A stretch of 48,619 nucleotides of DNA from Solirubrobacterales bacterium (GTDB taxonomy: Bacteria > Actinomycetota > Thermoleophilia > Solirubrobacterales > 70-9): NCBI GenBank assembly GCA_017882505.1, contig JADGPJ010000011.1:1-48619 (forward strand). The letters run 5' to 3'. Below the pieces are notes generated by a model. The model was given only the letters and a program-made list of their open reading frames with translations, did no database searches and was not told the DNA's origin. This document shows positions 1 to 7,296 of the stretch, piece by piece (position 1 is the first letter of the stretch; each line of letters begins with the position of its first letter). The position numbers and the translations under genes are program-made.

Positions 1-491
1 CGCTCGGCGTGCTCGACGCAGAAGTGGTTCGAGAGTGCGGGGTGGTTGAAGAGACCGTCGCGTTGCGCGCTCGCGGCCGTCTTCCACCAGTTCTCGACGG
101 GGATGCCGGCCAGCGTGTCGGCGAGCACGAGGCTTCGCACGCGATCACCGTGCTGGATCGCAAGCCCCATCGCGGCGCAACCGCCCATCGACTGCCCGAC
201 GACGTGCGCGCGCTCGACACCGAGGTGGTCGAGGATGGCGAGCAGATCGCTCGTTGCGGTGCGCGGATTCGCGAGCCCGTGATCGTTCGTCGACAGGCCG
301 AAGCCGCGTTGGTCCCACACGACGACGCGGTAGTCGTTCGCGAACGCGGGAACCTGTTGGAACCAAATCCCGTGGTTGCCCCCGGCGCCGTGCCCGAGCA
401 CGACCACGGGCGCGTCGACCGCGCCGTAGGTCTCGAAGTAGACGTCGTCGCCTTGTCGCGACAGGAAGTCGCTCGATTGCGCCTTCGTCAT
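1..491 (-). CDS. alpha/beta hydrolase, partial (C-terminus beyond left edge)
   Basis: The gene begins with ATG at 491 on the minus strand and runs off the left edge; 163 residues are visible. They show an alpha/beta-hydrolase N-terminal half: an HGAGG oxyanion-hole motif at about residues 34-38, a WDQRGFG strand-loop, and a GQSMGG nucleophile elbow at about 99-104 with Ser101 as the likely nucleophile. The acid and histidine of the triad would lie outside the window. The start follows the stop of the MBL-fold gene by 28 bases, in the same orientation, so the two are probably co-transcribed. The substrate cannot be told; esterases, lactonases and C-C hydrolases all share these motifs. Confidence 0.85.
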   Translation of the reverse strand, partial: MTKAQSSDFLSRQGDDVYFETYGAVDAPVVVLGHGAGGNHGIWFQQVPAFANDYRVVVWDQRGFGLSTNDHGLANPRTATSDLLAILDHLGVERAHVVGQSMGGCAAMGLAIQHGDRVRSLVLADTLAGIPVENWWKTAASAQRDGLFNHPALSNHFCVEHAE

Positions 492-519
492 GCGGCTACG
501 ACCTCGCCGAGTTCACGCG

Positions 520-1137
520 CTACCAGCCGCGCGCGATCCACTCGTCGAGATGCGTTGACTCGCTCGCGATCGTCGTGTCGAGCCCGTGGCCGGGGAGTAC
601 GAGCGTGTCGGGGGGCAAGGTGAACAGCCTCCGGTCGATCGACTCGATGATCGTGTCGAAGCTCGCGTCCTCGAACGTGGTGTTGCCCGGGCCGCCGGGA
701 AACAGCGTGTCGCCGCTGAACACGATGGGGTGGCCTTCGAGCAGGAAGCAGGTCGAGCCGGGCGTGTGGCCCGGCGTGTGGATCGTGCGCAGACGGAGGT
801 CTCCGACCTGAATCACGTCGTCGTCGGGGATCACGAAGTCGTAGCTCGGCAGCATCTTCGCGTCTTCCGCGGCGATGCCGACTTCGATCCCGGCGTCGCG
901 CATCTGGGTGACCGCCTGGATGTGATCGAAGTGGCCATGGGTGGTGAGCACGCGTCGGACGCCGGTGCGGCGCGAAACGTCGAGGAGGAGCTCGTGCTCG
1001 TTCGCGGCGTCGATGATCACCGCGTCACCGTTGCTCTTGCTCCGCAACACGAAGACGTTGTTCTCGAACGGCCCGACCACGATCTTCTCGATACGCACGT
1101 CGGAGGTCTCATAGTGCGGCAACAGCGTCATGACCAT
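520..1137 (-). CDS. MBL-fold metallo-hydrolase (glyoxalase II-like)
   Basis: The 205-residue protein has the full metallo-beta-lactamase-fold signature. THGHFDH at residues 66-72 supplies the first metal ligands. It is followed by a histidine in HTPGHTPGS, an aspartate in SGDTLFPGG and a terminal histidine in LPGHG. The size and the HTPG/GDTLF motifs are typical of the hydroxyacylglutathione-hydrolase-like group of small cytoplasmic thioesterases or hydrolases. The true substrate is unknown. An in-frame ATG three codons in (MTLLPHYE) is an alternative start. It lies directly upstream of the partial hydrolase on the same strand. Both sit in the leftmost 1.7 kb, whose continuity with the rest of the window is doubtful. 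Confidence 0.9.
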   Translation of the reverse strand: MVMTLLPHYETSDVRIEKIVVGPFENNVFVLRSKSNGDAVIIDAANEHELLLDVSRRTGVRRVLTTHGHFDHIQAVTQMRDAGIEVGIAAEDAKMLPSYDFVIPDDDVIQVGDLRLRTIHTPGHTPGSTCFLLEGHPIVFSGDTLFPGGPGNTTFEDASFDTIIESIDRRLFTLPPDTLVLPGHGLDTTIASESTHLDEWIARGW

Positions 1138-1159
1138 GACCGAAGGCTACTGCCGCGCC

Positions 1160-1429
1160 CCGGAAGATGGCCATGGAACATGGGCGGAGTTTATGGCGAC
1201 CGATGCCCTGGGAGTGGTTCCGCTTATAAAGGATGTGACGTTCGAACAGGGTGCGTCTTTGCTCGTCAACCCGCTCACCGCTTGGGCTCTTTTAAGCATC
1301 GCCAAAAAAGAAGGACATCACGCCTTGGTGCAGACCGCGGCGGCCAGCGCTCTAGGGCAAATGATCGAGCGGCTGGCGCGGCGATGGAAAATGGTGTCCA
1401 TCAATATCGTCCGGCGGCGGGAGCAGGTC
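1160..1429 (+). pseudogene. internal fragment of a zinc-type alcohol dehydrogenase/quinone reductase
   Basis: About 85 codons read as the middle of a medium-chain dehydrogenase/reductase: GTWAEF, then FEQGASLLVNPLTAWALL, then VQTAAASALGQM and INIVRRREQ. These match the substrate-domain to Rossmann-fold transition of that family. The first ~100 residues and the cofactor-binding C-terminal half are missing on either side. The frame stays open to 1702, but the downstream residues no longer resemble the family. The following stretch, about 1430 to 1723, has lower G+C than its surroundings and shows no recognisable gene. I infer a decayed or recombined remnant rather than an expressed gene. Confidence 0.6.
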
Positions 1430-1633
1430 TGTCGGCATCGCAGGGCGACGTCCGCCGGACAGCACGACGACCATTTTCACCATGCGGCCGCCCACTCAGA
1501 CTCCCCTGGGAGGGCCATTCTGTCGGGCCGAAGAATTTCGCACACTTCCGGTCAGGCATTCCAGCGAGAACTTCCGGGACTCTCGTGGGCCGATTCGTGG
1601 TCTCTTTCCCCTGACGCTCATCGGATTGGCGGG

Positions 1634-1966
1634 TCACTCTTGAGTACGGACAAGGGAGCCTGCAATGTCATCTACCTGGAAACGGTGCCTGCGAGTACTT
1701 GACCATGGAGGCGGGTCCAAGGATGCCGGCTCCAGGCAACGCATGCAGGGGCCCTCGATGCTGAGGGGAAAGCGGAGGCGGAAGGCGTAGCCGCCGCTGG
1801 GGCGGGAGATGTCGAGGCGGGTATCGAGGGTTTCGGAGGTCGTCGCATAGGCCTGTCCGCCCAGTTCCAACGGCTCGATCCGAACCGGGAGGTCGATCCG
1901 CTTTCCCTCTCCGTATGACAGCGTCAGGCGCGAGAGGTCGACGATCGTGGTGGGCGTTTGTTTCAT
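1634..1966 (-). pseudogene. yceD: truncated YceD/DUF177 protein
   Basis: From ATG 1966 (minus strand) about 81 residues match the DUF177/YceD family linked to large-subunit rRNA accumulation: a TLSYGEGKRIDLPV strand region, then RPSGGYAFRLRFPL and the conserved GPCMRCLEPA cysteine motif. Near position 1724 the similarity stops abruptly and the remaining ~30 codons to 1634 are unrelated, so the C-terminal half is lost. The start is well supported by a perfect GGAGGAG seven bases upstream. In most bacteria yceD lies just before rpmF on the same strand. Here it points away from rpmF with a methyltransferase between, and it is cut at what looks like a junction. Confidence 0.65.
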
Positions 1967-2025
1967 GGCGACTCCTCCAGCTGCGACGAGACTTACGATG
2001 GACACCCTCACGACGAGATTACGAA

Positions 2026-2520
2026 ATGGGTCAATTCGACTGGACACCCGAGATCTACCTGGAGCGAATTCGCTCCCAGCTCCCTCGCTATGACGAGCTG
2101 CAGGATCAGGCGGTTGCCGCGATTCCCTTCCCGCCTGACCGGGTCCTGGAGCTGGGGATGGGGACCGGCGAGACGACCCGCCGCCTGATCGAGGCCTACC
2201 CGGACGCTTGGGTCATCGGCCTCGACTCCAGCCCCGACATGGTCTTCCGCGCCCGCAAGACCTACGACGACGTCCAGCTGGCCCGGATGGAGGACCCGCT
2301 GCCCGACGGGCCCTGGGACCTCGTCATCTCCGTCCTCTCGATCAACCAACTCGACGATGAGAAAAAGCGGGCGCTCTTCCGCCGCGTCAGGGACCATGCC
2401 CGCTCCCTCGTCATCGGCGACCTTTTCGAAGGCAGCCAGCTTGCCGACCTCGTCGAGTGGAGCGGTGGCGAAATCACCTGGCAATCCGGAGACCTGGCCG
2501 TGATTCGCGCGACCTACTGA
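2026..2520 (+). CDS. class I SAM-dependent methyltransferase
   Basis: This 164-residue protein starts at ATG 2026 (MGQFDWTPEIYLERI). It carries motif I of class I methyltransferases, VLELGMGTGETT, followed by an acidic residue closing strand 2 (VIGLDSS) and a motif-III-like segment WDLVISVLSINQL. Only the Rossmann core is present, so substrate recognition is probably minimal and the substrate is unknown. An in-frame extension upstream to 1915 would overlap the divergent yceD and has no family support. It lies 50 bases before rpmF and 59 bases from the divergent yceD start, so the two genes share a short bidirectional promoter region. Confidence 0.85.
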   Translation: MGQFDWTPEIYLERIRSQLPRYDELQDQAVAAIPFPPDRVLELGMGTGETTRRLIEAYPDAWVIGLDSSPDMVFRARKTYDDVQLARMEDPLPDGPWDLVISVLSINQLDDEKKRALFRRVRDHARSLVIGDLFEGSQLADLVEWSGGEITWQSGDLAVIRATY

Positions 2521-2554
2521 GCGCAAGCTTCGGTCACTGAGCACCCGAACCGGC

Positions 2555-2560
2555 TACCAT
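2555..2560 (+). promoter_or_regulatory. putative -10 box (TACCAT) of rpmF
   Basis: The hexamer TACCAT fits the actinobacterial TANNNT -10 pattern and ends 10 bases before the rpmF ATG. No Shine-Dalgarno sequence lies between. The spacing implies a transcript starting at or very near the start codon. No convincing -35 hexamer is seen. Confidence 0.4.
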
Positions 2561-2570
2561 CTCGCGTCCG

Positions 2571-2786
2571 ATGGCTGTCCCGAAGAAGAGAACTTCCAGC
2601 GCACGGCGCGACAAGCGGCGCGCCAACCACAAGGCTGCGACGCCGCGGTTGAACAGCTGTCCTCGCTGCCACAGCCCGCGGCTCCCGCACCGGGTCTGTC
2701 CCACCTGTGGCACCTACGCCGGGCGTGAGGTCATCACTCACAAAGTCGCCGAGGCTCCGGCGGCACCCCGCACCGACTCCGAGTAG
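2571..2786 (+). CDS. rpmF: 50S ribosomal protein L32
   Basis: This 71-residue protein opens with the typical L32 start (AVPKKRTSSARRDKRR). It retains the zinc-binding form, with CPRC followed by CPTCG about a dozen residues later, giving four cysteines. The C-terminal extension after VITHK is Ala/Pro-rich and about 15 residues long, a common variation. It is the first gene of the plsX-acpP-rnc run, the usual bacterial order, and plsX follows after two bases. Confidence 0.97.
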   Translation: MAVPKKRTSSARRDKRRANHKAATPRLNSCPRCHSPRLPHRVCPTCGTYAGREVITHKVAEAPAAPRTDSE

Positions 2787-2788
2787 CC

Positions 2789-3817
2789 GTGGCGCCTGGG
2801 CGCGGGGTGACGGTCGCCCTCGACGGTTACGGGGCTGAGCAGGGATTTGACGTACTCGCCGAGGGCGCGAAGCTCGCCGCCGCCGATGGGATCGCCGTGC
2901 GCGTGTTCGGGCCCGAGCAGGCCTTGGGCCTCAATCGGGTCGAAGGAGTCGAGGTGGTGCCCACCACGGAGTGGATCGGCAACGACGAGGACCCCGTCGC
3001 CGCGGTGCGGGCCAAGAAGGAGGCCTCGGTTGTGCGGGCGGCGCGCGAGGTCGCCGAGGGGCGCGCCGAGGCGATGGTCAGCCCCGGCTCGACCGGTGCG
3101 ACGATGGCGGCGGCGACCTTCGGGCTGCGGCGGCTGAAGGGCGTGCAGCGGCCGGCCCTGGCGGTGCAGGTCCCGGTCCCGGGCAAACCGGTCCTCCTCC
3201 TCGACGTCGGCGCCAACGTCGAGGTCCGCGCCCAGCATCTGGTCCAGTTCGCCTTCCTCGGCGCGGCCTTCAGCGCTGCCGTCCTCGACGTCGATCGCCC
3301 GACGGTCGGCCTGCTCACGGTCGGCGAGGAGTCCGGCAAGGGTCGCGACGAGGTGGTCGAGGCGCACCGGCTGCTCAGCGCCGCCGAGGGCATCGAGTTC
3401 GCCGGCAACGTCGAGGGCCGAGATCTCCCCGCCGCCAAGGTGGACGTCGTCGTCACCGACGGCTTCACCGGCAACGTCGCCCTGAAGCTGCTGGAGGGGA
3501 CCGCTCGCGCGGTCGCCACCGCGGTCGGCGACGCTGCCCGCTCCAACCCGATCGCCTCGCTCGGCGGCCTGCTGCTGAAACCGGCGCTGGGCAGCCTGCG
3601 CCGCGAGCTCCACCCCGACACCACCGGCGGCGCGATCCTGCTCGGCCTGCGCGGCGTCGCCGTCGTCGGCCACGGCAGCTCCGGCGCCGAGGGAATCGCC
3701 AACGCGGTCCGCCTCGCCGCCCGCTGCGCCGAGGTCGACGCGGTCGGGCGCACGGCGGCGCTGTTGCTCGAGGGCGATGCCGGCCGCGGCGCCTTGGCGG
3801 CCGAGGATGGCGCGTGA
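2789..3817 (+). CDS. plsX: phosphate acyltransferase PlsX
   Basis: The 342-residue protein has the PlsX fold and length. Recognisable landmarks are SPGSTGATMAAATFGL, LLLDVGANVEV, VGLLTVGEESGKG, VVTDGFTGNVALK and the C-terminal GHGSS segment. PlsX converts acyl-ACP and phosphate to acyl-phosphate for membrane phospholipid synthesis at the cytoplasmic membrane. The GTG start lies two bases after rpmF stops. The N-terminal motif reads VALDGYGAEQG rather than the usual VAVDAMGGD, so the glycine-rich entry loop is altered. The downstream acpP encodes the likely acyl-donor carrier, in keeping with the usual plsX-acpP pairing. Confidence 0.93.
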   Translation: MAPGRGVTVALDGYGAEQGFDVLAEGAKLAAADGIAVRVFGPEQALGLNRVEGVEVVPTTEWIGNDEDPVAAVRAKKEASVVRAAREVAEGRAEAMVSPGSTGATMAAATFGLRRLKGVQRPALAVQVPVPGKPVLLLDVGANVEVRAQHLVQFAFLGAAFSAAVLDVDRPTVGLLTVGEESGKGRDEVVEAHRLLSAAEGIEFAGNVEGRDLPAAKVDVVVTDGFTGNVALKLLEGTARAVATAVGDAARSNPIASLGGLLLKPALGSLRRELHPDTTGGAILLGLRGVAVVGHGSSGAEGIANAVRLAARCAEVDAVGRTAALLLEGDAGRGALAAEDGA

Positions 3818-3830
3818 TAGGAAAGAGCGG

Positions 3831-4076
3831 ATGAACCGTGACGACGTCCTCACCCTCGTTCGCGAGCACCTCGCCGAGGAGCTCGAAGTCGACATCGCCC
3901 GGATCTCCGAGCAGAGCCGCTTCAAGCAGGACCTCGACGCCGACTCGCTCGACCTCTATGAGCTGGTGATGGAGCTCGAGGACCGCTACGGCGTCGCCGT
4001 CTCCGAGGAGCAGGCCTCGAGGATCGAGACGGTCGGTGACGCCGTCGGCTTCGTGGTCGAGCACGCGCCGGCCTAG
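3831..4076 (+). CDS. acpP: acyl carrier protein
   Basis: The protein is 81 residues from ATG 3831 (MNRDDVLTLV). The 4'-phosphopantetheine attachment serine is Ser39 in DLDADSLDLYEL, and the acidic helix II-III pattern (VMELEDRYGV) is typical of fatty-acid-synthesis ACPs. The frame is open upstream into plsX, but family length and the N-terminal helix support this start. It sits between plsX and rnc, as in many bacteria, and carries growing acyl chains for fatty acid and phospholipid synthesis in the cytoplasm. Confidence 0.95.
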   Translation: MNRDDVLTLVREHLAEELEVDIARISEQSRFKQDLDADSLDLYELVMELEDRYGVAVSEEQASRIETVGDAVGFVVEHAPA

Positions 4077-4088
4077 GGCATCCGCTCA

Positions 4089-4784
4089 GTGGCCGCGGAC
4101 CCCACCTCGGCAGTCGCGGCCCTCTCGGCGCTGATCGGCGAGCTGCCGGCGGAGCTGCGCGAGCAGGCGCTCACCCATTCTTCGTGGACCGAGCGGCGGA
4201 TCGACTCCTTCGAGCGGCTCGCCTTCCTCGGCGACAGCGTGCTCGGGCTCTCGGTCGCCACCGATCTCTTCGAGCGCTTCGACGCGACCGACTCGGGCGG
4301 CCTGACGAAGATCCACAACCAGGCCGTCAGCGGCGTCTCCTGCGCCGAGGTCGGTCGCCAGCTCGGCGTCCCCGAGATGCTGCGCGCGAACGAGCCCGAC
4401 GACGTCACCGCCGCGATCCCGGCCGAGATCCTGCTAGATGGCGAGAGGCCGCTGCCGGAGGCGACCGAGGCGCTGATCGGCGCCTGCTATCTCGCTTTCG
4501 GCTTCGAGCGCACCGCGGTCGCGGTGGCGGCGGCGTTCGAGCCTCGGATCGAGCTCGCGGCCGAGACCAGGATCGACTTCAAGTCCGCTTTGCAGGAGCT
4601 TTTGGCGCGTCGCGGGGCGCGCGTAAGCTACGAGGTGATCGCGGCCACGGGACCCCCGCACCGGCGCACCTTCGAGGTGGCGGCGATCGTCGATTCCGAG
4701 CGGGTCGGGTCGGGCGAGGGGCGCAGCAAGAAGGCGGCCGAGCAGATCGCCGCCGAGCAGGCGCTGGCGCAGCTCGGTGGCTAG
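4089..4784 (+). CDS. rnc: ribonuclease III
   Basis: The 231-residue protein has the RNase III signature ERLAFLGDSVLGL at residues 42-54, with the catalytic Glu/Asp pair. A second acidic segment, PEATEALIGACYL, supplies the remaining metal ligands. A double-stranded RNA-binding domain follows from about residue 157 to the end (DFKSALQELLARRG to KKAAEQIAAEQAL). It processes rRNA precursors and other dsRNA. The start is GTG at 4089, 12 bases after acpP. The gene leads into smc after 66 bases, the standard rnc-smc-ftsY neighbourhood. Confidence 0.95.
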   Translation: MAADPTSAVAALSALIGELPAELREQALTHSSWTERRIDSFERLAFLGDSVLGLSVATDLFERFDATDSGGLTKIHNQAVSGVSCAEVGRQLGVPEMLRANEPDDVTAAIPAEILLDGERPLPEATEALIGACYLAFGFERTAVAVAAAFEPRIELAAETRIDFKSALQELLARRGARVSYEVIAATGPPHRRTFEVAAIVDSERVGSGEGRSKKAAEQIAAEQALAQLGG

Positions 4785-4850
4785 GCACGAGACGGGCGTC
4801 GCGTCCGACCCAACCGCGAGGCTGGAGCTTCCAGGAGTGAGGAGCGGACC

Positions 4851-7229
4851 ATGTATCTGAGATCGATCACGATGAAGGGGTTCAAGTCGTTCCCCGAGCG
4901 GGTGAGCCTCGAGTTCTCGCCCGGCGTCAGCGTGATCGTCGGCCCCAACGGCTCCGGCAAGTCGAACATCACCGACGCCGTCCTCTGGGCGCTGGGAGAG
5001 CAGAGCCCGGGAGCGATCCGCGGCGCCTCGATGCAGGACGTGATCTCCGCCGGCGGCAAAGGCACCGGTCAGCGCCGCGCCGCCGAGGTCGAGGTCGTGA
5101 TCGACAACTCCGACGGCCGCGCCGCGACCGAGTTCTCCGAAATCGCCGTTCAGCGCCGGCTCGATCGCGCCGGTGAGGGCGTCTACCGGCTCAACGGCGC
5201 CCGCTGCCGGCTCGCCGACATCACCGACGTCCTCTCCGACACCAACCTCGGCCGCGAGATGCACTCGGTGATCAGTCAGGGCCGGGTCGAGACGATCGTC
5301 CACTCGAAGCCGCGCGAGCGCCGCCTCCTGGTCGAGGAGGCCGCCGGCCTTGGCAAGCACCGCAAGCGCCGCCGCCGGGCCGAGCTGAAGCTGCGCGCCG
5401 CCCGCGACAACCTCGACCGCGCCCTCGACGTCGAGCGCGAGGCCCGCGCCCGCCTGCGCCCGCTCAAGCGCCAGGCCGAAGCCGCCGAGCTCGGCGCCCG
5501 GATCGAGCGCGACGAGCTCGGGCTGCGCGGCAGGCTGGTCTCCGAGGAGCTCCGCTTCGGCGCCGATCGGGCCGCGGCCGCGGCGAAGGCGGCGACCAAG
5601 GCTCGCGCGACCAGGACCAAGCTCGAGGAGCGCCTGGTCGAGGTCAGCAAACGCCGCCGTGAGGCCGAGGAGCGCTTCGCCGCCCGCGACCGCGAGCGCA
5701 CCCAGGCCTGGGGGGTGCTGACCAAGCTACGCGGTGAGCAGGAGCGGGTCGCCGTCCGCGTCGCCGGCCTCTCCGGTCGCGAGACCGAGCTCGAGGCACG
5801 CCTGGAGGGCATTCGCGGCGAACTCGGGCCGCTGACCCTCGACATCGGCGCCAGCGGCGCCCCGGCCGAGCGCGCGCGCAAACTGGGGCAGGAGCTCGCC
5901 GAGGTCGACGCCGGCTTGAAGACCGCTGTCGACGGTCTCGCCGTCGCCCGCTCCGACGCCGCCGCCGAGGCGGCGCGCGAGGCGGCGCTCGGCGACGTCC
6001 GCGGCGGTGCCGAGCGCGCCTCCCGTCACGCCCGCCGCGCCGAGGGCCTGCTCGGCGAGCGCCACCGCGAGGCGCTGCGCCAGCGCGTGGCCGCCGGCGA
6101 GGAGCTGCTCGACGATGTTCGCGCCGCGCTGGCGGCGATCGAAGGCGTCGGTGCCGCGATCCGCGCCCGGGTCGAGCGGACCGAGCGCAAGGTGGTCGGC
6201 GGCGAGGGCGACGGCGACGAGATCGCCGATGAGATGCGCGCCTGCTCGCAGCAGGAGTTCGAGCTCCAGGCCGAGATGAAGGCGGCGTCCGACGAGCTGA
6301 CCAAGACCGAGGTCGAGGCCGCCCACCTCGGCGACCGCCGGGCCGAGGCGGAGCGGGACCTGGCGGCGATCGCCGAGCGCCTCGGCGAGGAGATCCCGCC
6401 GGCCGAGGAGGCGCTGAGCGAGGAGGAACGGGCCGAGATCGACCGCCGCCTCGAGCGCCTCGAGCGCCGCCGCTCCCAGATCGGCCCGGTCAACCCGCTG
6501 GCCGAGCGCGAGTACGACGAGGCGCGTGAGCACGTCGAGAGCCTGCAGGGCCAGCGCGAGGACACCGAGCGGGCGATGCGCGAGCTGGAGTCGCTGATCC
6601 GCGACATCGACAACGAGATCGAGCGCGCCTTCGAGCAGACCTTCGAGGCGACGGCGAAGAACTTCGAGGAGATGGTCGAGCACCTCTTCCCCGGCGGGCG
6701 CGGCCGCCTGCGCAGGGTCAGCCTGCGGCCGGTCCGCGACGAGGAGCGCCCGAGCGGTGAGCAGGAGGCAGCGTCCGACGCCGAGCCGGAGCCCGAGGTC
6801 GAGGAGGAAGAGGAGCGCGACGAACTCGGGGTCGAGATCGAGGTAACCCCGGCCGGCAAGTCGACCCGCAAGCTCTCGTTGCTCTCGGGCGGCGAGAAGT
6901 CGCTGGTCGCGCTGGCCTTCGTCTTCGCGGTCTTCCTCGCCCGGCCCTGCCCCTTCTACATCCTCGACGAGGTCGAGGCCGCCCTCGACGACGCCAACAT
7001 CGACCGCTTCCTACAGCTGATCCGCCGCTTCTCCGACCGCGCCCAGTTCGTCATCGTCACCCACCAGAAACGGACGATGGACGCCGCCGACGTCCTCTAC
7101 GGAGTCAGCATGGGCGGCGACGGCGTGACCAAGGTCGTCTCCAAGCGTCTGCCGCGGGACACCGCCGCCGAAGAGGTCGACGAGGACGAGGGAGAGGCCA
7201 CCGGCGGCACCCTCTCCGCCGTAGCCTGA
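4851..7229 (+). CDS. smc: SMC-type chromosome segregation ATPase, short and apparently hinge-less
   Basis: At 792 residues this is far shorter than the usual ~1150-1200 of bacterial SMC. The N-terminal head is complete: LRSITMKGFKSF start, Walker A GPNGSGKS at 31-38, and the SMC-specific ISQGRVETIV/EEAAGLGKHRKRRR segment at about 142-178. The C-terminal head is also complete: GPVNPLAEREYDEA, ABC signature LSGGEKS at 678-684, and Walker B FYILDEVEAALD from 702. Between them are only about 390 residues of charged, Ala/Glu/Arg-rich coiled coil. I find no hinge-domain motifs. An acidic Glu/Pro-rich insert (about 625-665) interrupts the C-terminal head. The frame is continuous without stops. Its position between rnc and ftsY is the canonical smc locus. 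No scpA or scpB is visible in the window. Alternatives are a diverged hinge I cannot recognise, or an SMC-like paralogue. Confidence 0.9.
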   Translation: MYLRSITMKGFKSFPERVSLEFSPGVSVIVGPNGSGKSNITDAVLWALGEQSPGAIRGASMQDVISAGGKGTGQRRAAEVEVVIDNSDGRAATEFSEIAVQRRLDRAGEGVYRLNGARCRLADITDVLSDTNLGREMHSVISQGRVETIVHSKPRERRLLVEEAAGLGKHRKRRRRAELKLRAARDNLDRALDVEREARARLRPLKRQAEAAELGARIERDELGLRGRLVSEELRFGADRAAAAAKAATKARATRTKLEERLVEVSKRRREAEERFAARDRERTQAWGVLTKLRGEQERVAVRVAGLSGRETELEARLEGIRGELGPLTLDIGASGAPAERARKLGQELAEVDAGLKTAVDGLAVARSDAAAEAAREAALGDVRGGAERASRHARRAEGLLGERHREALRQRVAAGEELLDDVRAALAAIEGVGAAIRARVERTERKVVGGEGDGDEIADEMRACSQQEFELQAEMKAASDELTKTEVEAAHLGDRRAEAERDLAAIAERLGEEIPPAEEALSEEERAEIDRRLERLERRRSQIGPVNPLAEREYDEAREHVESLQGQREDTERAMRELESLIRDIDNEIERAFEQTFEATAKNFEEMVEHLFPGGRGRLRRVSLRPVRDEERPSGEQEAASDAEPEPEVEEEEERDELGVEIEVTPAGKSTRKLSLLSGGEKSLVALAFVFAVFLARPCPFYILDEVEAALDDANIDRFLQLIRRFSDRAQFVIVTHQKRTMDAADVLYGVSMGGDGVTKVVSKRLPRDTAAEEVDEDEGEATGGTLSAVA

Positions 7230-7296
7230 GCGCAACCCTTCCGGGATATCTGGGCTGAGTCCCGGTCAGTACCCTCCGCCTGGGAGGGAGGATCCA

